Origin: Lentzea fradiae | GTDB taxonomy: Bacteria; Actinomycetota; Actinomycetes; Mycobacteriales; Pseudonocardiaceae | Direction of reading: 5' to 3' | NCBI RefSeq assembly: GCF_900100955.1 | Contig: NZ_FNCC01000008.1 | Span: 248,001 to 312,000, forward strand | DNA length: 64,000 nucleotides | Part shown: positions 51,000 to 62,661 of the stretch, one piece after another | How positions within the stretch are numbered: position 1 is the stretch's first letter | How the letters are laid out: the number at the start of each line of letters is the position of its first letter | The notes under the pieces: model-generated | Seen by the model: only the letters and a program-made list of their open reading frames with translations | The model's database searches: none | What the model was told of the DNA's origin: nothing | Position numbers and translations under genes: made by a program

Positions 51000-52058
51000 T
51001 CAGCGCTCGGCGTCGGCGAGGGCGGGGCGCACGACTCCGGCCATCTTGCGGCCGAGGCCCATCGCGAGGAGCTCGAGCTTGCCCATGAGCGAGCCGAAGT
51101 CGTCGGGCAGCAGCGCCTGCTTGCCGTCGCACAGCGCCTGCTCCGGCGCGACGTGCACGTCGATCAGCAGCGCGTCCGCGCCGGCGGCGGCCGCGGCCAT
51201 CGAGACGGGCTCGACCAGCGCCGGGATGCCGACGGAGTGGCTCGGGTCGACCATGACCGGCAGGTGCGACCGCTGCTTCATCAGCGCGACCGCCGAGATG
51301 TCCAGGGTGAACCGGGTGGCGTGCTCGAAGGTCCTGATGCCGCGCTCGCACAGGATCACCTGGTCGTTGCCCTGCGCCAGCACGTACTCCGCGGCGGCCA
51401 GGGTCTCGTCGACCGTGCAGCCGAAGCCGCGCTTGAGCACCACCGGCAGGCCCGACTTGCCGACCTCGGTCAGCAGCTCGAAGTTCTGCATGTTGCGGGC
51501 GCCGATCTGCAGGCCGTCCGCCGTCGCGGCGACGCGCTCGACGTGCCGCGGGTCGAGCACCTCGGTGAGGATCGGCAGGCCGGTGTGCCTGCGGGCCTCG
51601 GCGAGCAGCTCCAGGCCGGCCCACTTGAGGCCCTGGAAGGAGTACGGGGAGGTGCGCGGCTTGAACGCGCCGCCGCGCAGGCCGACCGACCCGTAGTGGG
51701 CGGCGACGTCGGCGCAGGCCAGCAGCTGCTGCTCGTTCTCCACCGCGCACGGGCCGGCGAAGACGCTCAGCGACCCGTCGCCGACGGAGGTCTCGCCGAT
51801 GCGCACGACCGTGCCCTGGGGGCGCAGCTCGCGGCGGCCCAGCCGGAAGTCACCGGTGACGGCCACCTTCGCGACGGGCGCGGGCAGGCCCGACGGCGGC
51901 CGCGTATCCACGCCGGGACCGTGGGCGATGATCACGGGTGCGTCGCCGAGGAACTGGCGGGTGGCGGTCGTGCCGGTGGAGTCGAAGAACCGCATCCACT
52001 CGGCGAGCTGCGAGGCGGGCGTGCCGGGGACGAACGAGAGGATCGACTGGCTGGACAT
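51000..52058 (-). CDS. 3-deoxy-7-phosphoheptulonate (DAHP) synthase, type I beta
   Basis: A 352-aa enzyme with the AroF/KDO8PS-like barrel: FAGPCAVENEQQLL, GLRGGAFKPRTSPYSFQG, VVLKRGFGCTVDE, RGIRTFEHATRFTLD, MVDPSHSVG and DALLIDVHVAPEQALCDGKQ. It condenses PEP and erythrose 4-phosphate, the first step to chorismate. About 95 N-terminal residues precede the catalytic core. A cluster-located copy usually escapes the feedback control of the housekeeping enzyme and raises chorismate supply, here for 4-aminophenylalanine. ATG 52058 follows GGAGGCACACC. Confidence 0.9.
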   Translation of the reverse strand: MSSQSILSFVPGTPASQLAEWMRFFDSTGTTATRQFLGDAPVIIAHGPGVDTRPPSGLPAPVAKVAVTGDFRLGRRELRPQGTVVRIGETSVGDGSLSVFAGPCAVENEQQLLACADVAAHYGSVGLRGGAFKPRTSPYSFQGLKWAGLELLAEARRHTGLPILTEVLDPRHVERVAATADGLQIGARNMQNFELLTEVGKSGLPVVLKRGFGCTVDETLAAAEYVLAQGNDQVILCERGIRTFEHATRFTLDISAVALMKQRSHLPVMVDPSHSVGIPALVEPVSMAAAAAGADALLIDVHVAPEQALCDGKQALLPDDFGSLMGKLELLAMGLGRKMAGVVRPALADAER

Positions 52059-52096
52059 GGTGTGCCTCCGTGACGGTGAGGAAGTCTGATGTGGAC

Positions 52097-52136
52097 GCTC
52101 GCGCCCCGCGGCAGTGGGACGCCGCGGGGCGCGAGC
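52097..52136 (-). other. GC-rich hairpin between the ligase and DAHP synthase genes
   Basis: GCTCGCGCCCCGCGG (52097-52111) pairs perfectly with CCGCGGGGCGCGAGC (52122-52136), a 15-bp stem in a 108-bp gap. No T run follows on the minus strand. Confidence 0.65.
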
Positions 52137-52166
52137 AGAGGGAACCGGCGCGTGGACGCCGGACGG

Positions 52167-53843
52167 TCAGTCGGCGGTGGCGAACGACAGCGGGTCCGCC
52201 GTCACCGCGTAGCGGGTCAGGTCCGCGTACTTCTCGCGGAGGCTGCGCTTGAGCACCTTGCCGGTGACGCCGACCGGGAAGTCCTCGTCGGTGCGGGCGA
52301 GCTCCAGGGCGTCGAGCGTGAGGTGGCCCGCGCGGGCGAGCTCCTCGTTGGCCAGCAACAACATCTTGCCGGGGTCCGGGTCGCTGCCGGGCTGCGGCAC
52401 GACCACCGCGACCGGGACGACGGCGCCGTCCCTGCGGCCGGCCACGACCGCGCAGTCCACGACGTCGGGGACGTCGGCCAGCAGGATCTCCTCCATGAAC
52501 ACCGAGTAGCCGGTGCGCTCCGCCGTGACGAGCGCGTCGATCGTGCGGTCCACCAGGAAGTAGTCGCCGTTGGAGTCGCGGTAGCCGTTGTCGCCGGTGA
52601 GCCAGTACCCGGACAGGCGGCTGCGGTAGTTGAGGTCGTGGTTGCTCCAGTAGCCCGGTGTGATGGCCGGGCCCTTCGCGGCGAGCAGACCCACCTCGTT
52701 GTCGTCCGCGTACGTGCCGTCCTGGCGCAGGATCGTCACCTCGGCGACGCCGACCGGCTTGCCCGCGCACCTGTCGTTGCGCTCGGTGTCGAGGTCGCGG
52801 ATCTTGAGCAGCACGCCCCAGCCGAGCTCCGTGGTGCCCAGCCGGTCGAAGAACGCCGACTGCGGCTTGCCGGGGCTGCGGCGGCCGAGGATGTCCTTGA
52901 TGTGCGCCTCGTGCACGGCGTCGCCGATCGACACCCACACGTTCACCGAGTCGAGCGCTCCCGGGGCGAGGTCCAGCGCCGGGATCTCCGAGTAGGCGTG
53001 GGCGAAGGACATGACCGTCGTCGGCTGGTACTCGGCGACGGCCTGGGCCAGCTCGTCACCGGGTCGGTCGAAGCCCGCCGTCGTCTGGGAGCCGGACAGC
53101 ACCGCGTAGACCGTGTAGGCGATGCAGCCCAGGTGCGACTGCGGGAGGCTCGTCATCGTCATCGAGCCCGGCTGTTCCTTGAAGTCGACCAGGCGGAACT
53201 TCGGGCCCGCGACGATGGAGCCGTGGGTGTGGATCGTCGGCTTGGGCAGGCCCGTGGTGCCCGACGAGTGCAGGATCGTGACGGGGTCCTCGTCGTTGTG
53301 CCGGAACCTCGCCGTGTCCGGCAGCTCGGCGCGCTCCGGGAACGGGTGCTCCTCGGCGACCTGCGTCCACACCACCGAGGGCAGCGTCGCGGCGAGCCCG
53401 GACAGGACGTCCATCCTGGACCTGTCCGCGTAGATGCCGACCGGGGTGGTCTGGGTCGTGAGCGACTCGGCGATCTCCTTGGACGCCTTGGTGTTGATGA
53501 GCACCGCGATGGCGCCGATCTGCGCCAGCGCGTAGAAGTGCACGTGGTAGGCGAACGTGTCCTCGATCCAGATGACGACCCGGTCGCGGGGACGGACGCC
53601 CTTCACGTCGTGGTACCAGACCGACCAGCTCTGCACGAGCTCGTCGAGCTGCAGCAGGCTGAACTCCTCCTGCGGCTCGCCCGCCGTGTTCAGCACTGGT
53701 CGCAGCGTCCGCAGGAACGGCTTGTCCGGTGCGGGGCTGGCGGCGATCGCGGAGGGGAGCAGGTTGCCGCCACCGATGGACTTGTCGGCGGCGACGGCGG
53801 CGCGCTGCTCCACGGAGAGAACGGTGGGAGCGAACGTGGTCAT
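52167..53843 (-). CDS. ANL-superfamily adenylating enzyme, candidate arylamine diazotase
   Basis: A 558-aa AMP-forming enzyme. Core motifs are LHSSGTTGLPKPTIHTHG, GTTELGWG, YWLTGDNGYRDSNGDYFLVDR and the Lys in GVTGKVLKRSLREKY. The phosphate loop ends P-K-P where ligases normally have P-K-G, and TGDNGYRD replaces TGD(L/I)G. The sequence is more divergent than the plus-arm ligase. CreM, AvaA6 and CmaA6 are adenylating enzymes of this superfamily that activate nitrite and diazotise arylamines. Since CreE- and CreD-like genes and an arylamine pathway flank it, diazotisation is a good hypothesis. Ordinary carboxylate activation remains possible. Confidence 0.75.
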   Translation of the reverse strand: MTTFAPTVLSVEQRAAVAADKSIGGGNLLPSAIAASPAPDKPFLRTLRPVLNTAGEPQEEFSLLQLDELVQSWSVWYHDVKGVRPRDRVVIWIEDTFAYHVHFYALAQIGAIAVLINTKASKEIAESLTTQTTPVGIYADRSRMDVLSGLAATLPSVVWTQVAEEHPFPERAELPDTARFRHNDEDPVTILHSSGTTGLPKPTIHTHGSIVAGPKFRLVDFKEQPGSMTMTSLPQSHLGCIAYTVYAVLSGSQTTAGFDRPGDELAQAVAEYQPTTVMSFAHAYSEIPALDLAPGALDSVNVWVSIGDAVHEAHIKDILGRRSPGKPQSAFFDRLGTTELGWGVLLKIRDLDTERNDRCAGKPVGVAEVTILRQDGTYADDNEVGLLAAKGPAITPGYWSNHDLNYRSRLSGYWLTGDNGYRDSNGDYFLVDRTIDALVTAERTGYSVFMEEILLADVPDVVDCAVVAGRRDGAVVPVAVVVPQPGSDPDPGKMLLLANEELARAGHLTLDALELARTDEDFPVGVTGKVLKRSLREKYADLTRYAVTADPLSFATAD

Positions 53844-53854
53844 GTGAGATCCCT

Positions 53855-56799
<2,945 letters not shown>

Positions 56800-57105
56800 T
56801 CAGGCGCCGATGACCTCGTCCTCCACGCGGCAGGTCTCAGCGATGATCAGGTCGTAGAGGTTGCGCAGGAAGTCGAGGTCGATCCCGTGCAGCAGGCCGA
56901 AGTCGGCGGCACGGCGCTGCACGATCCCGATGCGGTGCGGCTGCATCATCGGGACGCCGTGTTCTCGTTTGTGCACCGCGATGTCCACGCAGATCCCGAT
57001 GCGCCGGCGCAGCGCGTCGAGCAGCTCGACGTCGGTCGCGTCGAGCTGGGCGCGCAACGCCTCCAGCTCGTCGGCGGGAACGAGGACGGTGGTGTCGGTC
57101 GTCAT
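56800..57105 (-). CDS. papB: AroQ-type (4-amino-4-deoxy)chorismate mutase, PapB-like
   Basis: A 101-aa helical AroQ mutase: LEALRAQLDATDVELLDALRRRIGICVDIAVHKREHGVPMMQPHRI, with the conserved Arg and Lys. The MMQPHRI segment resembles the mutases of 4-aminophenylalanine pathways. It should rearrange 4-amino-4-deoxychorismate to 4-amino-4-deoxyprephenate. It lies 33 bp upstream of the PapA-like gene on the same strand. ATG 57105 follows GGAGGACC. Confidence 0.85.
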   Translation of the reverse strand: MTTDTTVLVPADELEALRAQLDATDVELLDALRRRIGICVDIAVHKREHGVPMMQPHRIGIVQRRAADFGLLHGIDLDFLRNLYDLIIAETCRVEDEVIGA

Positions 57106-57243
57106 GGAGGTCCTCCGGGGACGCGACGAGGCCCCCGGCTCGGTGTGTCCGGGGGCCTCGTCGGCTCGGTGTGGGGTCTGTGCACTGCGGGGTACGCGGC
57201 GAGGCCCCTGGGTCGTGCGTCCAGGGGCCTCGCCGGTGGGGTG
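57106..57243 (-). other. 138-bp gap with two related hairpins upstream of papB
   Basis: CGACGAGGCCCCCGG (57124-57138) pairs with CCGGGGGCCTCGTCG (57149-57163), and GGCGAGGCCCCTGG (57198-57211) with CCAGGGGCCTCGCC (57221-57234). The two stems share GAGGCCCC and look like a diverged tandem duplication. They split the minus-arm operon and may be transcription terminators or attenuators, or a processing site. Confidence 0.7.
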
Positions 57244-57855
57244 TCAGCTGAAGTCGAACTCGCCCGTGCGGGTGCGCTTCAGCTCGAAGAACCGGGGATA
57301 GGCGGCCAGTTCCACCGCGGCGTCGAACAGGCGGGCCGCCTGCTCTCCGCGCGGGATGGACATGAACACAGGGCCGAAGAACGCCACGCCGTCGATGTGG
57401 ATCGTCGGCGTGCCGACCTCCTCGCCCACCGGGTCCATCCCGCGGTGGTGGCTCGCCCGCAGCTTCTCGTCGAAGGCGTCGGAGTCCGCCGCCTCGGCCA
57501 GCGACGGGTCGAGGTCGAGGGCGGCCAGCGCCTCGGCGACGACGGCGGGGTAGTCCTTGTTGCCGCCGTTGTGGATCCGCGTGCCGAGCTCGGTGTAGAG
57601 GTCGCGCAGGACCTCGTCGCCGTACTTCTCGGCGGCGGCGATCGCGACCCGCACCGGGCCCCAGGCCCGGTCGCAGAACTCGCGGTACCAGGCGTCGATC
57701 TCCTTGTGCTCGTTGAGCACCGAGAGGCTCATCACCTGGAACGAGAGGTCGATGTCGCGGTGGGACTCCACTTCGAGGATCCAGCGCGAGGTGATCCAGG
57801 CGAACGGGCAGGCCGGGTCGAAGTAGAAGTCGACGCGCGGTTTCCGGTCCGTCAT
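57244..57855 (-). CDS. DsbA-fold protein similar to mycothiol-dependent nitroreductase Rv2466c, resolving Cys absent
   Basis: A 203-aa thioredoxin-fold protein with the Rv2466c pattern over its length: [77 protein letters not shown]. Rv2466c, a mycobacterial mycothiol-dependent enzyme that reduces nitro prodrugs, has CPWC; here the motif is CPFA, so Cys16 is kept and the resolving Cys is Ala19. A one-cysteine enzyme could still form a mixed mycothiol disulfide. In a cluster predicted to make nitrous acid and N-oxidised arenes, it may act on an N-oxide or diazonium, or protect. ATG 57855 overlaps the aminotransferase stop. Confidence 0.78.
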   Translation of the reverse strand: MTDRKPRVDFYFDPACPFAWITSRWILEVESHRDIDLSFQVMSLSVLNEHKEIDAWYREFCDRAWGPVRVAIAAAEKYGDEVLRDLYTELGTRIHNGGNKDYPAVVAEALAALDLDPSLAEAADSDAFDEKLRASHHRGMDPVGEEVGTPTIHIDGVAFFGPVFMSIPRGEQAARLFDAAVELAAYPRFFELKRTRTGEFDFS

Positions 57856-59069
57856 GAGGGTGTTCTCCGTGTTCGGTCGGTGTCGGCGGCTTCCCTCACG
57901 ACGCGGGCGAGCCTGCGCACGCCCAGCGTGATGGCAGCCGGTTCTGGGTAGGAATATGACAGGCGCAGGTGGTCGTCACCGGCGCCGTTCGCGAAGAAAC
58001 CCGTTCCGGGGACATAAGCCACCCCTTCCCGGATCGCCCGTGGCAGCATCTCCTTGGCGCGGGCGCCCTCCGGCAGCGAGAGCCACAGGAAGAACCCGCC
58101 TTCCGGGACCCGCCAGCGGGTTCCGCGCGGCATCAGCGTGGACAGCGCGCCGACCATCGTCTGCCGGCGCTCCCAGTAGAGCTCCCGCAACGCCTTGACG
58201 TGGTCGGTCCACGGCTCGTCGGCCAGGTAGCGCGCGACGGCGAGCTGCGCGGTGCCGGAGTGGCACAGCATCGCCGCCTCCGCCGCCAGGACGAGCCTGC
58301 CGGTGACCTCGGGCGGCGCGAGCGCCCAGCCGACCCGCAGTCCGGGGGCGAGGATCTTCGAGAACGACCCGAGGTAGACGACGCCGGGGTCGGAGGCGCG
58401 CAACGAGGGCAGCGGTTCCCCTTCCAGCCGCAGCAGCCCGTACGGGTTGTCCTCCACGACCTGCAGGCCGATCCGGTCGCACATCGCGAGCACCTCGGCC
58501 CGGCGGGACGCGCTGAGCGTGACGCCGGACGGGTTCGCGAAGTTCGGCACGGTGTAGAGGAACGCCACCCGCCTGCCCGCTCCGCGGGCCCGGCCGACCA
58601 GCTCGGCGATGGCGGGGCCGCTGAGCCCGCCGCCGTCGTCCGGGACGTGGCGGACCTGGAGGCCGTGCGCGGAGAACGTGGCCAGCGCGCCGACGTAGGA
58701 GGGCGACTCCGCGAGCACGACGTCACCCGGATCGGCCAGCACCGCGGTGACGAGGTCGAGCGCCTGCTGGGCGCCGGTGGTGACGACGACGTCGTCCGCG
58801 TCCGCGACGACGCCCTCGTGGGCCATCACCGTGCAGATCAGTTCGCGCAGGACGGGGTCGCCCTGCCCGGTCGCGTACTGCAACGCGCCGGGCTGGGCGG
58901 CGACCTCCCCGAGGATGCGTGCGAGCACCTGGCCCGGCAACGCCTCCGCGGCGGGCATGCCGCCCGCCAGCGACACCACACCGGGCCGTGACGCCACCGC
59001 GAACAGCGCCCGGATCTCCGAGGCGCGCAGTCCCGCGCTGCGGTTGCTGAATCTCGCCGAGGGGTCCAT
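57852..59069 (-). CDS. PLP-dependent aminotransferase, aromatic/2-aminoadipate type
   Basis: A 405-aa fold type I aminotransferase of the ARO8/LysN group: [53 protein letters not shown] and the PLP Lys in [17 protein letters not shown]. The group includes enzymes that aminate aromatic 2-oxo acids. It is a suitable final step of 4-aminophenylalanine formation, converting 4-aminophenylpyruvate. ATG 59069 follows GAGGAGGA; its stop overlaps the DsbA-like start. Confidence 0.85.
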   Translation of the reverse strand: MDPSARFSNRSAGLRASEIRALFAVASRPGVVSLAGGMPAAEALPGQVLARILGEVAAQPGALQYATGQGDPVLRELICTVMAHEGVVADADDVVVTTGAQQALDLVTAVLADPGDVVLAESPSYVGALATFSAHGLQVRHVPDDGGGLSGPAIAELVGRARGAGRRVAFLYTVPNFANPSGVTLSASRRAEVLAMCDRIGLQVVEDNPYGLLRLEGEPLPSLRASDPGVVYLGSFSKILAPGLRVGWALAPPEVTGRLVLAAEAAMLCHSGTAQLAVARYLADEPWTDHVKALRELYWERRQTMVGALSTLMPRGTRWRVPEGGFFLWLSLPEGARAKEMLPRAIREGVAYVPGTGFFANGAGDDHLRLSYSYPEPAAITLGVRRLARVVREAADTDRTRRTPS

Positions 59070-59111
59070 GGACTCCTCCTCTCTGCCGTGCCGAGCGATC
59101 AGGACCCCTTC

Positions 59112-60167
59112 TCAGAGGGACGGGAAGTGCGCGGCGGCGGCGAGGAACTCGTCGTTCTCGCGTTCGGTGCCGATCGTCACGCGGACGCCTTCGCCGGGGA
59201 ACGCCCGCACGGCCACGCCGGCGGCCGCGCAGGTCGCGGCGAACGCCGCGGACTCGTCACCGAGCGGGAGCCACAGGAAGTTCGCCTCCGACTCGGGCAC
59301 GGGCAGGCGCAGGTCGAGCAGCGCGGCCCGCACGCGGGCCGACTCCTTCACCGTGGTCTCCACGCGGGCGGCGAGCTCGTCGGCCGCCAGCAGGGACGCC
59401 ACCGCGGCCTGCTGGGCGATGCCGCTGACACCGAAGGACAGGCTCGCCGTGCGCGCGGCCTTCGCGAGCCGTTCGCCCGCGACGGCGTACCCGACCCGCA
59501 GGCCAGCCAGGCCGTGCGCCTTGGAGAACGTGCGCACCACCGCGAGCGACGGCCGTCCCGGCAGCAGGTCGAGCCCGTCCGGCACCTCCGGGTCCCGGAC
59601 GTAGTCGACGTACGCCTCGTCCAGCAGCACCAGCACGTCCGGCGGCAGTGAGTCCAGAAAGGACTCCAGCTCCGCCCGCCGCACCACGCTGCCGGTCGGG
59701 TTGTTCGGGTTGCACACGATCACGGCACGGGTCCGCGGTGTCACCGCCGCCGCCATCGCGGCGAGGTCGTGCCGCCCGTCGAGCAACGGCACCGGCACCG
59801 GCGTCATCCCGGCCAGCTTGATCATCTTCGGGTAGGACTCGAAGGAGCGCCACGCGAAGACCACCTCACCGCCGGGTTCCTCGACCGCGGACAGCAGGTC
59901 CGCGATCACCCCGCACGACCCGCAGCCGGCCGCGACCTGGGCCGGGGGGACGCCGAGCGTGGTGGCCAGCACGCCGACCAGCTCGCCCGAGGTGTAGTCC
60001 GGGTAGCGGTGCGCCTGCGCGGCCGCGCGGGAGATCGCGGCCGCGACCGACGGCAGCGGGCCGTACGGGGACTCGTTGGCGGCCAGCGGGAAGGTCTCGC
60101 CCGAGGGCGAGACGACCGGCGGGCCTGGCTGGAAGGTGACGAGCGACTCGACGACGGGCCGGATCAC
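59112..60167 (-). CDS. PLP-dependent aminotransferase, HisC-like
   Basis: A 351-aa fold type I aminotransferase of the histidinol-phosphate aminotransferase group: LAANESPYGPLPSV, YPDYTSGELVGVLA, CNPNNPTGSVV, LLDEAYVDYV and PLP Lys in VRTFSKAHGLAGLRVGYAV. HisC relatives often serve as phenylalanine aminotransferases in actinobacteria. With the 57852 enzyme the cluster has two; one may make the aromatic amino acid and the other a second amino-acid unit. The GTG at 60167 overlaps the MFS stop (GTGA). Confidence 0.85.
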   Translation of the reverse strand: MIRPVVESLVTFQPGPPVVSPSGETFPLAANESPYGPLPSVAAAISRAAAQAHRYPDYTSGELVGVLATTLGVPPAQVAAGCGSCGVIADLLSAVEEPGGEVVFAWRSFESYPKMIKLAGMTPVPVPLLDGRHDLAAMAAAVTPRTRAVIVCNPNNPTGSVVRRAELESFLDSLPPDVLVLLDEAYVDYVRDPEVPDGLDLLPGRPSLAVVRTFSKAHGLAGLRVGYAVAGERLAKAARTASLSFGVSGIAQQAAVASLLAADELAARVETTVKESARVRAALLDLRLPVPESEANFLWLPLGDESAAFAATCAAAGVAVRAFPGEGVRVTIGTERENDEFLAAAAHFPSL

Positions 60168-61411
60168 GACGCCACCCCCGCGGGAGCGACGGCGAGCACG
60201 GCCCGGTACTGCCGCACGATCACGACGCCGAGCGCCAGGTACAGCGCGGCCATCGCCCAGGCCGGCACCACCGCGCCGAGCGTGATGCAGGCGGCGGCGA
60301 GGCCCTGGGCCACCCGGATGTTCAGGTTGTAGACGGCCATGTACCGGGTGCGGCTGTGGTCGGGCACCAGGTTGGCGAGCAGCGCCTGCTTGACCGGCAC
60401 GCTCATCAGCTCGCCGACCGTGAAGACCACGCCGGCCACCATCAGCACCCAGCCGGAGTCGCTCACCGCGAGCACCGCGTACCCGCCGACGAACAGGGCG
60501 GTGCCGAGGTACAGGCCCGTCCGGTCGGTCACCTTGCGGAACAGCACCGCGGAGAACAGCGCGAGCACGACCACCAGGATCGTGTTCTCCGCCCGCAGCA
60601 GGCCGATCATCCCGACGCCGTCGACGGCGGGCAGTCCCGGCAGCAGCCGCTGCTCGGGGAAGTCCGTCGCGAGCCGCACCGCGATGTGGTTCACGAGCTG
60701 GAACTCGATGGCGAGCGTCAGCGTCCCCGCGACCATCAGCCGCAGGAAGGTCTTGTCCCGCAACACGAGCCGGTACCCCTCGCCGAACTCGCGGAGCACG
60801 GCGGCGACGCCCTGGGGCTTGTCGCGCACCACGTCGCTGTCCGGCTTGGTCTCCGCGATCAGGAAGTACGTCGTCGCCAGCACGGCCAGCGTCGCGGCCG
60901 AGGCGAGCGCGAGCACCACGGCGAACCGCGAGTACAGCGCCGCGCCGACCAGGGCGCCGATCGCGAGCGCCAGGTTCGTCGCCCAGAAGTTGATGGTGTA
61001 GACGCCCTTGCGGGTCTCCGGCGAGGTGAGGTCCACGATCATCGCGTCGTTGGCCGGCAGCGCGACGCTGGCGGCGAACTTGTTGACGAGATAACCGAGG
61101 TACACCAGCAGCGCGCTCGCGAGCACCGGCGAGTCGGCCAGCGCCATCACGCCGAACGTGACGGCGGCGCCCGCCTCGGCGGCCAGCAGCGTGCGCCGCC
61201 TGCCGTGCAGGTCGGCGACGTGCCCGCCGACGAGCATGCCGACGACGCCGAGCGCCACCACGGCGATCAGCAGCACGCCCGCCGCGGCCACACCCCAGGC
61301 CAGCGCCAGGTGCACGGCCATGAAGGACGTGATCATCGAGTCGACGAGCCGGTTCACGAACCCGACGCCGATGCGGATCCGCAGGCTCGGGTGCAGGGTC
61401 AGGACGTTCAC
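60164..61411 (-). CDS. MFS transporter of the minus arm
   Basis: A 415-aa protein with about 12 helices. The loop motif is LVGGHVADLHGRRRTLLA between helices 2 and 3; the N-terminus begins RIGVGFVNRLVDSMITSFMAVHLALAWG. It is of the multidrug-exporter type and is the second pump of the cluster. The GTG at 61411 overlaps the stop of the ATP-grasp gene (GTGA). It probably exports the dipeptide-like end product, giving self-resistance. Confidence 0.85.
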   Translation of the reverse strand: MNVLTLHPSLRIRIGVGFVNRLVDSMITSFMAVHLALAWGVAAAGVLLIAVVALGVVGMLVGGHVADLHGRRRTLLAAEAGAAVTFGVMALADSPVLASALLVYLGYLVNKFAASVALPANDAMIVDLTSPETRKGVYTINFWATNLALAIGALVGAALYSRFAVVLALASAATLAVLATTYFLIAETKPDSDVVRDKPQGVAAVLREFGEGYRLVLRDKTFLRLMVAGTLTLAIEFQLVNHIAVRLATDFPEQRLLPGLPAVDGVGMIGLLRAENTILVVVLALFSAVLFRKVTDRTGLYLGTALFVGGYAVLAVSDSGWVLMVAGVVFTVGELMSVPVKQALLANLVPDHSRTRYMAVYNLNIRVAQGLAAACITLGAVVPAWAMAALYLALGVVIVRQYRAVLAVAPAGVAS

Positions 61412-62661
61412 CGCTCCTCCCTCCCCGCGCCCTCGGGCTTGCGCGTGGTCTCGACGTCCACCCGCAGCAGCGACTCCACCTTGGTGACCCGCCGCGCGGC
61501 CTCCTCGTGCGAGCCGGCCGACACGACCACGAAGCCGTGGCGCGTGCGCCAGTCGACGATCGCGGGCACGCGGGAGCCGGGCTCGAACGGGAACGACAGC
61601 TCGTCCACGAACGGCAGCGCCCGGATCTCGTCCAGGCCGTCGACGGACCGCAGCACGCCGAACGGCAGGGAGAAGTAGTGGATCCAGGCCACGTCCGGCC
61701 GCGACCGGCCGCCGGGGGAGCGTCCGGCGAGACCGCCGAACACGGCGCGTTCGAGGTCGATCCCGGTGGCGAGCTCGACCAGGCGCGGGATGCGGTCACC
61801 GCCGAGGCGGGCCTGCGACTCGATGATGCGCGGCCCGGCCGGGGTGAGCCGCAGCTCGGTGTGCGCCGGTCCCGTGCGGTACCCGGTGGCGTCGAGCATG
61901 GCGACCACGGCGGCACCGAGCGCGGCGACGTCGTAGGACTCCGGCGCGGGGTGCGCGTGCCCTGCCTCGACGAACAGCGGGGGTGGTCCCAGCCGCTTGT
62001 GCGTCACGCCGATCACGTGGTGCCTGCCCTGCACGCTGATCGTCTCCACGCTGAACTCCGGGCCGACGAGGTACTCCTCGACCAGCACGGGACCGGTGTA
62101 GCCGGTCTCGTCCAGCGCCGCTCCCCAGTCCTCGAACTCGGCCCTGTCGTGGACCAGGACGACGCCGCGGCTGCCGGAGAGCTGGGTCGGCTTCACCACC
62201 ACCGGGAGGTCGAAGCCGCCGAGCAGCGCGCGGGCGGACCGCCAGTCCGGCGCGTCCGCGTACCGCACGGGGGACAGGCCGTGCTCGCCGAGCAGGCGGC
62301 GCAGCGCCACCTTGTCGTTGAGCCGGTGCACGGCCTCCGCCGAGTTCACCGCGAGGCCCAGGTCCTCCGCCACCCTGGCGGCGAGACCCATGCTCTCCTC
62401 CTGGCCGACGTGGTAGACGAGCTCCGCGCCGAACTCCGCCGCCGCCTCGCGCAGGACCCGTTCGTAGCCGGCGGGGTCGGCGAAGTCGGCCTCCCAGAAC
62501 GCGTCGGCGAGGCGCCGCACGTCGTCCAGGTACTCCCCGGCGTGCCCGCCGAAGATCTCGGTCGCCACCTTGGGGTCCCAGACGGCGCCGACGCGGAAGC
62601 CCTCGGCCTTGGCCTTCGCCAGGTACGCGCGGTAGGGCATGACCATCAGCAGGCCGGTCAT
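61408..62661 (-). CDS. ATP-grasp ligase 1
   Basis: A 417-aa ATP-grasp enzyme of the amino acid ligase/carboxylate-amine ligase group. It shows RLNDKVALRRLLGEHG, VVVKPTQLSGSRGVVLV (the ATP lysine), VLVEEYLVGPEFSVETIS and the metal-binding IIESQARLGGDRIP in place of the usual EhNxR-type. Such enzymes link two amino acids through an acyl phosphate. ATG 62661 overlaps the stop of ATP-grasp 2 (ATGA). The unusual Gln at the Asn position still allows metal binding. Confidence 0.82.
   Translation of the reverse strand: MTGLLMVMPYRAYLAKAKAEGFRVGAVWDPKVATEIFGGHAGEYLDDVRRLADAFWEADFADPAGYERVLREAAAEFGAELVYHVGQEESMGLAARVAEDLGLAVNSAEAVHRLNDKVALRRLLGEHGLSPVRYADAPDWRSARALLGGFDLPVVVKPTQLSGSRGVVLVHDRAEFEDWGAALDETGYTGPVLVEEYLVGPEFSVETISVQGRHHVIGVTHKRLGPPPLFVEAGHAHPAPESYDVAALGAAVVAMLDATGYRTGPAHTELRLTPAGPRIIESQARLGGDRIPRLVELATGIDLERAVFGGLAGRSPGGRSRPDVAWIHYFSLPFGVLRSVDGLDEIRALPFVDELSFPFEPGSRVPAIVDWRTRHGFVVVSAGSHEEAARRVTKVESLLRVDVETTRKPEGAGREER

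Noticed and set aside
47159..51088. A long plus-strand open frame (over 1300 codons) opposite the CreE- and CreD-like genes
   Set aside because: It is an antisense shadow with Arg/Gly/His-rich translation and no start context; the minus-strand genes carry all recognisable motifs.
57106..57243. A leader-peptide attenuator upstream of papB
   Set aside because: A GTG frame runs through the hairpins and stops over the papB ATG, but it has no run of aromatic codons and no clear ribosome-binding site; open frames of this size are common at this GC content.
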